Source of the DNA: Pararge aegeria
Lineage: Eukaryota > Arthropoda > Insecta > Lepidoptera > Nymphalidae
Length of the DNA: 64,000 bases
NCBI RefSeq assembly: GCF_905163445.1
Contig: NC_053187.1
Span: 3,720,001 to 3,784,000, forward strand
Direction of reading: 5' to 3'
In this document: positions 32,060 to 41,130 of the stretch, in pieces
How positions within the stretch are numbered: the first letter of the stretch is position 1
Layout of the letters: each line of letters starts with the position of its first letter
Made by a program: the position numbers and the translations under genes
Notes under the pieces: generated by a model
What the model saw: only the letters and a program-made list of their open reading frames with translations
Databases searched by the model: none
What the model was told of the DNA's origin: nothing

Positions 32060-32145
32060 AGCATGCGTTACTTTGCGAAAATCCATCATATATTATGAAA
32101 ATTAAGCTTAATTTGCTATACTCCGCGAAAAGCAGGAGAATCGAG
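32050..32145 (+). repeat. Family E left end
   Basis: 'TTGGATAGAAGCATGCGTTA', 'TATTATGAAAATTAAGC' and 'CTATACTCCGCGAAAAGCAG'. It includes bases outside the 9520 copy, showing that the complete family extends further. Confidence 0.65.
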
Positions 32146-32174
32146 TCTTATAAGTGGGAGGTACCATGTTCGAT

Positions 32175-32390
32175 TAGGGAATTAATATTTTATCTGGTAT
32201 GGGAGACACCAGAGTAGGAGACTTTGGCTGAGGCTAGTTACCACCATACCAACAAAGACGTTGCGGTCCAATGTTAAAAACGGGTTAGGGTTTAATATAA
32301 CCTATTTCCTAACCGGTCCGCTGCCAATTTAAACTGCATTATCTCTTCACAACTAGATGAGATTACAGGGTGAGGTTTTAAACTTAGTGC
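32175..32390 (+). repeat. Family B SINE, diverged
   Basis: 'GAGGCTAGTTACCACCATAC', 'GGGTTTAATATAACC' and 'CACAACTAGATGAGATTACA' correspond to the family B body and tail. Confidence 0.65.
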
Positions 32391-32535
32391 AGTTGAGTCG
32401 CATAAAAATAAATTTCAAACGCTGATTTATCTTTCATAGATTGGATCCAACAAACTTTGGTATCAAAACGCCTCTCGCCTTGGTAACGTTCTTCTCGGGA
32501 CATCAGTTCAGTCATGTTCTCTATATGGGCCTGTG

Positions 32536-32672
32536 CAGTGGCGTGCACTCCATACACGCACAAAAGCATTGCATACCCGAAATATAGCTCGTATAGTTGG
32601 AGGATTTTTTCCATTTTATGCAATTTTCTTGCCGTATGCATACCTTGATAAGAAACCCAGTGCACGCCACTG
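32536..32672. mobile_element. hAT-type MITE, 137 bp
   Basis: Perfect 14-bp terminal inverted repeats CAGTGGCGTGCACT and AGTGCACGCCACTG are flanked by the 8-bp direct repeat GGCCTGTG at 32528-32535 and 32673-32680. An 8-bp duplication with CAGTGGCG-type ends is diagnostic for the hAT superfamily. It has no coding capacity and needs a transposase supplied elsewhere. A related end (ATGCACGCCACTG) occurs at 55352-55364. Confidence 0.88.
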
Positions 32673-32680
32673 GGCCTGTG

Positions 32681-34598
32681 CCTATATATACTTGTTCTTC
32701 TAATGCCATCTCCTATCAGGGGTTCGCAACAATTAGGGCATACTTTTAATACTGTATCAGAGGTTGGCAACCATTTGGTCTAACTGAACCTTATTGCTGA
32801 TCTAAACAGTGTCTTAGTACTTACGTTAAACCACCGGTGTAGATTTTTCAGCCGAGAAATTCTCCTTCGAGTGAGCCTACCCCCCCACCCCCCAATATCC
32901 TGGCATGTGAACTCATTATGAGTTAGAGCAGGTCGTACTTTGGATTGCACATTATATTTCCCATATATTCAAGCTTTCTAATTTGCACACCTCTTAGAAT
33001 CTCTGTGGATCTCCCCATATCTCGAAAGCTTCCAGCTTATATCTTTTAGCTTAAGTGAGTGTCCTTTATATACCTACTGATGATGATAATTTGCCTGCTC
33101 TATATACCACAGAACTTGTATTAAGCTCGTATCGATCGTATAACCGTCGGATATGTTCATTAATATCATTGGTAGTAACCAAGCACGGGATTATACGGCC
33201 GCCATGATTTATAGGTCTATACTCTGTGTGTTAACATTACTTTGATTTATATTGTATCAATGTATTCGCAAATAACTTGACAGGTGATTTGCCAATCTAT
33301 ACAAACAAATAAAAATTGAAGATATTGATGTCTAATTTAAAAATGCTTCTTATTAAACTTATGGGATTATGTAAATTATATTCAAACGGTATCTATATCA
33401 CAATATGCAAAATATATATATTAAGAATTAAAAACCCCCGACTTTTCATATAGTGTACATTACTCTACTAGTGAAGCCCTATCATTTGATACCCATATTG
33501 AGAGAATTGTAATAAAAAAAGTTAACGCAAGAACATACATAAGAGTTTCGTGCCGTCGTTCGAACTCGTTCTCTTGAAAGGAAATTTGAAGCCAGGCAAT
33601 CATCACTTTTTTCTAAAGCTAATTCTTTAAGTATCTATTAAATAAAATAATCTCTTCATAATTTTTTTAGTATTTATCATTTTTTTATTTTATTTATAAA
33701 AAAAAATAAGCTGTCTACAGCAGCCTTATGTACCCAGCGGATTTGCATGCTATGTTCTCATCAAGAAGTCACAATTATACAATTGTGCGAAATGCGACTA
33801 TATGAATACATGCGAAATAGTGCTATAGTATATATTAGAGTAAGCAGATGTCATTTAAGCGAACAAAAAAATAATGTAAGCATTTATCTTAATCTCATTT
33901 ATCTTATGTAGATCATACATTCACCAATACACGCGGAAACAAGAGTCCGACCATTTAATTGTGATATATGCGGAGGACCGTTTAAGAAGCTATTACAGAT
34001 GATACAATAGCCCTGTGTAACACCACACCGCGGCGAATGGCCCACTTGTGGAAGACGATTTATTGCCATGCGAGTTTCTTACTTAGCTTAATTAGTTATG
34101 CCAATTGCGTGCGGATATCCAGGCGCAACAAATAAACAAACTGATGCCATATTAAATAACATCCGCGGGGATAAAACTATAAGTAGTACTAAGTAGCCAA
34201 GAATCAACAGAGCATAGGGAAGGTGCTATAAATCGAGACAACTCTTTCAAACACTACTCGTTATGGAGATGTCCAATAAAAATGTGTGGCTTTAAGTACA
34301 TCCCACGTATTGTTGTGCATTATATAGATATAAGTACGTCCGTCCGTCCGGTCCATCCCGGAAAGTGTCCATTACTCCGTCTGGGGCATAGATAACATTG
34401 TTTGTGTCCAGTTGCTAAGTCAATTAGGATATAGTATAGGGCCTCACTCATAAACGTTTTATGTTTTCTCCCTTTCTGTTCTCGACATTTAAAAGAAGAT
34501 GACAAAGTATTGCATTGCTTTGCAACCGCTTTGCAATTTTTATCAGTACGTGGGATAGTGTTTAACGGATATTTAGGAAGAATGAAAGTTATATGTTT
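32681..34598. other. Mostly AT-rich, no gene recognised
   Basis: Includes a C-rich run at 32881-32893 and long T/A runs near 33650-33710. No repeat shared with other parts of the window and no supported frame. Confidence 0.4.
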
Positions 34599-34755
34599 TG
34601 ACGACCTCCCTGGCGCAGCGGTGACTGCTGTGAATTTTAGCAGGAGGTCTCGGGTTCGATTCCCGGTAGGGGCAATTTGGGAATTTACAATTTCTGAATG
34701 CTTACTTCTGCTCCAAATTCCTGTGGCGCCACTGTGTAACAGGCTATTGAAGTGA
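34599..34755 (+). repeat. Family B-type tRNA head on a different tail
   Basis: The head 'CTCCCTGGCGCAGCGGTGAC' with box B 'GGGTTCGATTCCC' is the best preserved of the family. After 'GGGGCAATTTGGGAATTT' it continues into 'CTGTGGCGCCACTGTGTAAC' and a GATGATGATGA end unlike other B copies, so it is a third subfamily. Confidence 0.7.
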
Positions 34756-34899
34756 TGATGATGAATGAACAATTTATATACTTTAAATTCTTGACCTACC
34801 AATGCATACATTTAAAGCGAGCGAGGTTACTATACATTTGATGAATTCCTCAATGACAAGGTAGAATGGAAGCAGCCAGCCTCGCTCTCATCTCCCGCA
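34756..34899. other. Spacer between repeats
   Basis: Nothing recognised. Confidence 0.3.
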
Positions 34900-35090
34900 A
34901 GATAGCAAAATGATTGTAAATGTTGGTGTTGGAAAAGAGCAACTACTGAGTTTCTTGCCGGCTCTTCTCGGTAGAATCTGCTTTCCGAACCGGTGGTAGA
35001 GTCACACAAACATGCATACTTGACGTTTCAAAAGTGCTTATAAAGTAGGCCTACTTGAAATAAATGAATTTGAATTTGAATTTGAATTTG
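34900..35090 (+). repeat. LINE 3' UTR with (GAATTT)n tail
   Basis: 'GTTGGTGTTGGAAAAGAGCA', 'GAGTTTCTTGCCGGCTCTTC', 'CCGAACCGGTGGTAGAGTC', then TGAATTTGAATTT repeats. This is a common lepidopteran LINE tail. The family A SINE begins directly at its end. Confidence 0.75.
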
Positions 35091-35323
35091 AAATACTACG
35101 ACACATCGCCGTCTTGCCCCAAAGTAAGCGTAGCTTGTGTTATGGGTACTGAGATGACTGATGAATATTTTTATGAATAATATACATAAATACTTATAAT
35201 ATACATATAAACACCCAGGCACTGAAAACATTCATGCTCATCACACAAACATTTTCCTCAAATCGAACCCACGGCCTTAGACTCAGAAAACAGGGTCGCT
35301 GCAAACTGCGCCAATCGGCCGTC
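35091..35323 (-). repeat. Family A (Metulj-like) SINE
   Basis: Head on the right ('GACGGCCGATTGGCGCAG' on minus). Box B is shortened ('GGGTTCGATTTGAG'). Body and 'ACACAAGCTACGCTTACTTT' present. Confidence 0.85.
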
Positions 35324-35325
35324 CA

Positions 35326-35540
35326 AAATGAAAATTAAGCTTAATTTGCTATACTTCGGGAAAACCAGGCAACTCTGTTTCAATTTATGATTTCTCCAAT
35401 CTTTATTCACTACCAAACATATCTTCCAGAATGTTCTAAGCACGTTTCGCTCCATCGCCGGAACATTTTCCGGAGATATTGACTTAACGCTGAATAATTA
35501 GCAAGTATTGTAAAAATTAAGTTTAATGCCCTCATTTAGT
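35326..35540 (-). repeat. Family E copy, diverged
   Basis: Plus-strand 'ATGAAAATTAAGCTTAATTT', 'CCAATCTTTATTCAC', 'GCACGTTTCGCTCCATCG' and 'GGAGATATTGACTTAAC' follow the inverse order of 60300-60490. It starts exactly where the SINE head ends. Confidence 0.6.
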
Positions 35541-36116
35541 ATTAAGCGTTTTGTTGGCTTTGCATTTCTAAACGCTAAACACTTAAGTTATTTAATTTGA
35601 AAGGTCTTTTTTTTATTTTATGTTATTCTCTCGTAAAAAAAAGTTTACATAGTTTAAACCACTCATGTTACTTGGGCGAACAACTTCCGAGATAGGACAC
35701 ATGCATGTCTTTAGCGAAGAACTTTTGATCTTCTAAATATATAAAATGCTATTGCGCAACCGACTAATGGAATGACTGACAATGCTCAGCCTTTTATCTT
35801 TAGTATAAATGAATTCCATTTGGAGGATTTCTTTCACTTTAGATGTAGACAATTAATATATTTTCAATACTAACTCCTAAGGAAATTGAAAGACATTTCG
35901 CCTAATTAATGTTACGGATTACGGAACTAATAATATAAATCAAATGAACTTTGAAATGTTATAACCTCTGGAGTTTTAGCACATAGCACCGAGATAGAGA
36001 TTAGTACTAAATTTAAAAAACGTAGGTAGTTTGACGTAAATAACAAGCATCATAAAAGTTGTAAAACATATCCAATATTAGGTACTTTCTTCGACATTAA
36101 TGCGTCTTCTAAAGTC
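35541..36116. other. AT-rich stretch without recognisable gene
   Basis: Nothing supported. Confidence 0.4.
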
Positions 36117-36427
36117 ATTATCATCATCACCTTCACATCAACTCATTACCGGCCCGAAGCACGGATCTCCTCCTAAAAAGATAGTGGTTAAGGCCGTAGT
36201 CCACCATGCTGGCTCAGTACGGATTGGTGGACTCCCCACACCTTTTACAACATTATGCACTCGCAGGCATGCAGGTTTGCTCACGATGTTTTTTCACCGT
36301 TGAAGCAAGTGATATTTAAATTACTTAAAACGCACATAACTTAGAAAATTTAGAGGTCTGTGCTGGGATTCGAACTCGGCCCCCCGAAAGAGAAGTCGAG
36401 CTTTAACCCAATGCGCTATCACCGCTT
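36117..36427 (-). repeat. Family C SINE, full length
   Basis: Minus strand: tRNA-like head 'AGCGGTGATAGCGCATTGGG', box B-like 'CGAGTTCGAATCCC', 'TCTAAATTTTCTAAGTTATG', 'TATCACTTGCTTCAACGG', 'GCCAGCATGGTGGACTACGG' and a GATGATGATAATG tail. Reference copy for the family. Confidence 0.82.
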
Positions 36428-36954
36428 TTGAAGTAATACCGCTTAATGTAGGGTGTTCTGCGATTCTCCTATAATTGGATGATTAGTTACATACTACCAT
36501 ACAGACATATAAAAAATGAATTCTAATTTTAAAATACGGGTATAGATGTAGTCCTTAATTAAAAATCAACAGAAAATAAAGCTTTCGTTTGCATTCTAAA
36601 GTACACTGTAACAATATAAAACGAAGCTTATTTTTTTAGTAAACATGCAGTTCCATTCGTAGCTTTTCGTCGAGCATCTAATCGAACGAGTACTAAATTT
36701 CTCAATTCCCCCAATAGCGCTCTACGTCACAGACAATAGTAGCGACTGGCAGTTAAAGGCGCCGACGGCGAAATTACTCCCGCAATAAATTGTCTCGAGT
36801 ACGATCCAGCTGAACGTTCTGCGGGATGAGAGGAGTCTATTTGTTTTTGGTTTATGACTCTTTAGTCTAGCACCGTCACAACCACCTGGGCAAAGGGCAT
36901 CCTCGACAGTTTGCACACCTCCCTAGTGCAAACGGGTATAATATCCTATGAATT
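36428..36954. other. No gene recognised
   Basis: A GC-richer patch near 36700-36910 has a 64-codon minus frame but no splice or domain support. Confidence 0.35.
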
Positions 36955-37150
36955 TTCTGTTCAGGTTTCCGTAATGGCTATTGACCATTCTCCGGATAAA
37001 GAAGTGACCCCCACGAGTTAAGCGTTCCGGTGCGATGACGATTTTAAACACTGATTGTGGTTGGTTAAAGAGTTTAACTGCAAATGCCATATCACAGCAA
37101 CCTCACTTAGTGGTAAGCGAAAATGCAGCAACCTGTTTGGGGATGGCAGT
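36955..37150 (+). repeat. Family B SINE, strongly diverged
   Basis: 'AAGCGTTCCGGTGCGATGAC' and a later 'CACTTAGTGGTAAGCG' recall family B. The arrangement is disrupted. Confidence 0.4.
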
Positions 37151-37312
37151 AATATTATTAGATCTTCACCCCTTTTTTTGATGGGATAGAAAATATCTAG
37201 GCTACTGACTCTTGAGCAGGACGGAGGCTATGTGAGACTCCCCTGAGACTAAAGGTGGTATACCCAAACTAAAAATCACCACGGCATGACACTCTTGTTG
37301 GCTTTGTTAGAC
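37151..37312. repeat. Possible LINE-derived fragment
   Basis: 'CTTGAGCAGGACGGAGGC' and 'TTGGCTTTGTTAGACGCC' are blocks I associate with a dispersed lepidopteran repeat. No second copy is present in the window. Confidence 0.35.
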
Positions 37313-37520
37313 GCCCGGGGGCACCGTTGTATACTTCCCGGATTCTACGCGGCATTATACCGGTCGCGATACGCTAAAACGCTTGGCGGCACGTCTTTAT
37401 TGGTAAGGTGGTAATAGGCCACGAACAAAGCCTCTCACTAGACCAGACCGGAGAAAAATCTAAAATTATAAATTCGCAAATTACCCCGGCTGGAGATCGA
37501 ACCCGGATCTAGGAACCGGA
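37313..37520 (-). repeat. Family B SINE
   Basis: Minus strand: box B region 'GGGTTCGATCTCCAGC', 'GGTCTAGTGAGAGGC', 'ACCACCTTACCAATAAAGAC' and 'GCGTAGAATCCGGGAAG'. 3' end missing. Confidence 0.65.
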
Positions 37521-37524
37521 AGAG

Positions 37525-37680
37525 CAACTGTAGAGTATGTTGCTGGCGACTTCTCAGTAGAAACTGCTTTAATTACCGCTGATAGAGTCACTACAAACAG
37601 ATATACTTGAAGTTTCACAAGTAATTATAAGCAAGGACTATTTGAGATAAATGAATTTTAAATTTTGAATTTAGAACTTC
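37525..37680 (+). repeat. Diverged LINE 3' UTR, same family as 34900
   Basis: 'AAGAGCAACTGTAGAG', 'CGACTTCTCAGTAGAAACTG' and 'TTTGAGATAAATGAATTTTA' align with 34938-35085, with many substitutions. It is an older copy. Confidence 0.6.
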
Positions 37681-37842
37681 GGCTTATAAGACCACTGAGC
37701 TCTCACAAAAAAAAACAAGCTAGCGAGGCAACGAGGTTATCCTCGAGAAGAAAATGATACAATATGGTACTTTTACTGAGCTTTTGTGCTTCGTATCTGT
37801 CGGCAGTACCACGATATCTCACTTGTTATGTTTTTTTCACAG

Positions 37843-37967
37843 CCTGGCGAGTTTCGTTCCATAGTAGCGGCGTCGTCCAATCGTCCGGAATGAACGGGCG
37901 CGCGGAGATTGCCTCGATTACACGTTATTGCATCAATCAATGTTTGCTCTGTGCTGCAGCTGACGAG
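37843..37967 (+). CDS. Candidate internal exon, unidentified gene
   Basis: 125 nt bounded by an acceptor with a T tract (TTTTTTTCACAG, ending 37842) and a consensus donor (GACGAG|GTAAGAGT). Only one frame is open (two bases plus 41 codons). It reads WRVSFHSSGVVQSSG near the start and RYCINQCLLCAAADE at the end, with three cysteines. CpG and GC content exceed the surroundings. I do not recognise the protein, and it could equally be a non-coding or UTR exon. It is on the opposite strand from 16806-17001, so the two cannot belong to one simple transcript. Confidence 0.35.
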
Positions 37968-38131
37968 GTAAGAGTCATAAACGATAGCTTTTACTTTTAA
38001 TTCCTAATAATTATAGACCATAGAGCCTCGAAGCGTATCTGTTAATTGATAATTAAAAATAATCTCTTAATTCCATGCTTTTCTTATAAACGTTATCGTG
38101 TTACGTACAACATTAATATGGTCTTCATTTT
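37968..38131. other. Spacer
   Basis: AT-rich. It would be intron if 37843-37967 is an exon. Confidence 0.3.
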
Positions 38132-38252
38132 ATTATCATTATCATATTAACCCATACCGGCCCACTACAGGGCACGGGTCTCCTCCCACAATGAGAAGGG
38201 GGTTAAGGCCTTAGTCCACCACACTGGCCCAGAGCTGATTGGTGGACTACAG
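38132..38252 (-). repeat. Family C SINE 3' part
   Basis: Minus strand 'CCAGTGTGGTGGACTAAGGC', 'CCCGTGCCCTGTAGTGGGCC' and an ATGATAATGATAATAA tail. 5'-truncated. Confidence 0.75.
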
Positions 38253-38648
38253 TTTTCAAATATATCCAAATTATTTTGGTAATGTAATAGGTACCTACCT
38301 ACCTTTAGTATTCTATAGATCAATTAGCTTAAGTGTCAGTTGGTCAATTGCATATTTTAATATTTTTTTTGGCTACACTTATTAAATTGGGAATGCCTAC
38401 CAAAATGTTCTGTGTCCAGATCAATTTTATTTTTACACGACCATTCGGCTATTTTAGTCAGGCTACGAAAATATTTTCATTGCACTCTGTAGGTGAAATT
38501 AATCTATATAAACATTAAGATCTGGAATACACGGTAAGTATCCACAAATGTAAATGTTCCCACGGGAAAAGGAATTAATGAGGCACAGCAAAGCGTAGCC
38601 AGGTTTACCTTAGTCTTGTTAAGAATTGTTTAGAAGTAAAGCATAAGT
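38253..38648. other. No gene recognised
   Basis: AT-rich. The frame at 38333-38518 is unsupported. Confidence 0.35.
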
Positions 38649-38765
38649 TATGTGGATATGAAACATAACCCACTAGTGAGTAGGTATGGCATAGCCGCAG
38701 TACAGAGTATGTGAATATAAAATATTACCCACTAGTGAGTATGGCATATCCGCAGTGCAGAGTAA
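38649..38765. repeat. Tandem duplication, two 59-bp units
   Basis: TATGTGGATATGAAACATAA and TATGTGAATATAAAATATTA start the two units (38649 and 38708). Both contain CCCACTAGTGAGTA and CCGCAGT.CAGAGT. Confidence 0.85.
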
Positions 38766-38997
38766 ACAGGTGGTATTGATTGGAAGCAGAAACTTATAAG
38801 TCAGGGCTGTCCACTAGAGGAACTAACGAAATTATCTAGGCCTACGGCACGACCCTTAAGTAAGAGCAAGAAATACTAAGGAATATTATGGATAATCCTG
38901 AAACACTTTAAAATTATATCCATGAAGTGCTATCAAATATAATAAAGTTTGGAGCATTGTCGCAAGGTTGCCTGTTTATCAAATGCTCTAAAGAATG

Positions 38998-39256
38998 TCT
39001 AGTGGATTCGATTCAACTCCTCCATCTCAGAGGAACTTCATTAAACCCCAATACAGCAGTGTAGTGAGAGGGCTCAACGTAAACTTAGCTTTGCCTGGAG
39101 GCTTCGGCCTTGGTTATTTACCACCCTACCAAAAAAGACCGACAAGCTATTAAGGGTTCCGGAACGATGACGTCGCGTAAAATCCGAGTAAGGTTAGCTC
39201 GTTGACATGTAAGACTGCATAATCTAACATCAGACTAACTTGTAATGGAAAGAAAA
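38998..39256 (+). repeat. Family B variant SINE with alternative head (B')
   Basis: 'CTCCATCTCAGAGGAACTTC', 'CAGTGTAGTGAGAGGGCTCA', then the family B body 'GGAGGCTTCGGCCTTGGTTA' and tail 'ACTAACTTGTAATGGAA'. Pairs with 12969-13245. Confidence 0.72.
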
Positions 39257-39308
39257 AGTTAGGGATTCTTATTGTTATTATTTCTATAAGTTGAAAAAAA
39301 TATTTAAC

Positions 39309-39568
39309 GGTCGATTTGTCACACGGTCAGTCGCTGTGTGCTTTCTGTTAAAGCCCGTGTTTTCCATTCCTACAACTGAAGAAAGTTTGTGTGATGAACA
39401 TGAATGGTTTTCAGTGTCTGGGTGTTTATCTGTATATTATTAGTATTTAAGTATATTATTCACTTCTATTCATCAAAAAATTCAACATTTATCTTTATAC
39501 CCATAACACAAGCTACGCTTATATGGGGCTAGATGGCGATGTCTGTATTGTCGATGTGTATATTATGG
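39309..39568 (+). repeat. Family A (Metulj-like) SINE, old diverged copy
   Basis: The tRNA head is heavily changed, but 'TTTTCAGTGTCTGGGTGTTT', 'ACACAAGCTACGCTTATATG' and 'GGGGCTAGATGGCGATG' are clear. Confidence 0.75.
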
Positions 39569-40205
39569 CGAGAAATATTTTTATGTTACATTTTTGCATC
39601 TCTTTCGATGAAAATAAATTAAAAAAAAGGCATTTTAATTTTATAAAGTTGTTAAGAATGGCGGCTTTTTAAAAGTTTAACCTTGATAGGTTAGGGTAGT
39701 AAATCTAAACAGTAGCTACTAAACTACGTACAAATATGAAAACGAATATAACGACAAAACATATCACGTTTTCAAATATTAGAACTGTTTAAATAAACAC
39801 CACGTCTTATCCAGTTATGCCTTTCGCGACGTCTCTTCCACCCTGAGTGCCTGGTAAATATTTCCCCGGCACACCAGCATATAATGAGCTCTCCTTGTTT
39901 GCCCACCGTCCAATAGACGTTTAAGTGGTGGCATCAAACAAATAAAGTTTTTCGAGCTTTAATAAACCTTCACCTTGAACTTAAACGAATGGTGAAGTTA
40001 TTGTTTTGCTGATTTACCTACAGTTTCTTATTAACATTTATGATGGACTTATAGAACAGTACCCCACCAAAATCCACCCGAAACTACCGGTTTCCACGTC
40101 TTTACAAGTGCTTAAGAAGATAGTATAGCTGCGAGAAATCGGATAAATAAGTCGTATTTTAAAATTGCCGTGGCGTTGAGCCTTGACCCTTGCCGTCTTC
40201 CCCCG
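39569..40205. other. No gene recognised
   Basis: AT-rich with a GC-richer patch near 39815-39920. Upstream of the promoter candidate, minus-strand 'GGGTCAAGGCTC' near 40180-40191 loosely resembles an FTZ-F1 site. Confidence 0.35.
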
Positions 40206-40240
40206 TATATAAGGATAGGGACAGCTGCAGCTCAGACCGA
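40206..40240 (+). promoter_or_regulatory. Candidate TATA-Initiator core promoter
   Basis: TATATAAG at 40206-40213 and a TCAGACC Initiator-like site with its A at 40234, 28 nt from the first T of the TATA box, the spacing used by insect TATA promoters. The next coding start is 47 nt further on. Confidence 0.45.
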
Positions 40241-40280
40241 TTTTCTCATCAAAACCTGAGCCAATGAAATTATTTTTAGC

Positions 40281-40406
40281 ATGAAAATTTTAAGAAAAGT
40301 TCTCTTTTTACTTCCATTTAATTTGTGGCTTTCAGAGCTAAATAAATTTGCAAGTGCGATTTGCTGCAAAGCTTCTGCTAGCTTTCACCATCGTATAAAT
40401 AAATAA
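40281..40406 (+). CDS. Small ORF with signal-peptide-like start, 41 aa
   Basis: The frame starts MKILRKVLFLLPFNLWLSEL: a short basic N-terminus followed by a hydrophobic run, as in secretory signals. It ends after ICCKASASFHHRINK. Two adjacent cysteines follow the ASA that could be a cleavage site. The frame lies 47 nt after the candidate Initiator and its stop coincides with an AATAAATAA-type poly-A signal, so the layout is that of a very compact transcript. An earlier ATG at 40264 gives only MKLFLA before a stop. No family is recognised. Chance is a serious alternative, given the short length and AT-rich setting. Confidence 0.3.
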   Translation: MKILRKVLFLLPFNLWLSELNKFASAICCKASASFHHRINK

Positions 40407-40861
40407 TGTTCTTCACGTATGTAAAGTATAAGTCTTAGAGAACAGCAAACAGCGGTATCTAAAATTTGGAGCTCAAGTTACACTGGTTTTGATACGGGGA
40501 TACTCCCCACACGTCAAACGCAGCAACGAGACTAATGCACCCTTTGATACGTGCGTCTTACCCTAAATACTCTTTTTCTACCCCAAAGGTTACAGCAGTA
40601 AATACATAAAATCCAAATTCCCTTTGAAACAAAAAGTTTATGTATGTCCATTCAATCAAATATACACCAAAAGTCATCTTGTAGATTTATCACCATCTTA
40701 GTGTTCACGAAATCCTTTCTTCTCCCTTACACAAACCTAAGTAGTGCTTGAGGTTCGTATGTACTATAATTGTGCGTTTTACCCTAATTATATCTATTTA
40801 TTTAGGGTAAAATGGTTTCGTTGTTTGCTTTTTGTAAAGAGCAATTTTTTTTTGCGATAAT
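40407..40861. other. AT-rich stretch without recognisable gene
   Basis: Nothing supported. Confidence 0.4.
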
Positions 40862-41130
40862 TTCCGGAGTGAGCATATGGGCCACCTGATGGTAAGTGGA
40901 AAACCATCAGCTCTAAACAAAGAAACACTTCACAGGGCATGCAAGGAGCATGTACTGCAACATGACGTGCCGATCAGTTTTAGGCGTAGGTGTATGTGTC
41001 TGTAATTAGCAACCACGCGTTTCTGACCGGAACTCAGCATTGCAACAATGCGGTTTAGCAGCAGAAATAAATATGCCGATATACAATTTCCGGACAAGCT
41101 CTGTCGCAAAATGCTCTACTACTGGAATCC
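40862..41130 (+). repeat. Family F repeat, most complete copy
   Basis: 'GGCCACCTGATGGTAAGTGG', 'CAGGGCATGCAAGGAGC', 'TTAGGCGTAGGTGTATGTG', 'GACCGGAACTCAGCATTGC', 'CGGACAAGCTCTGTCGC'. About 270 bp. No tRNA head seen, so the class is unknown. Confidence 0.65.

Noticed and set aside
32384..32770. 128-codon minus-strand frame with paired cysteines
   Set aside because: Most of it spans the hAT MITE and a family B end, so it is a by-product of those repeats.
34320..34811. 163-codon minus-strand frame containing PTGNRTRDLLLK
   Set aside because: That peptide is the antisense reading of a SINE box B region, a known false-gene signature.
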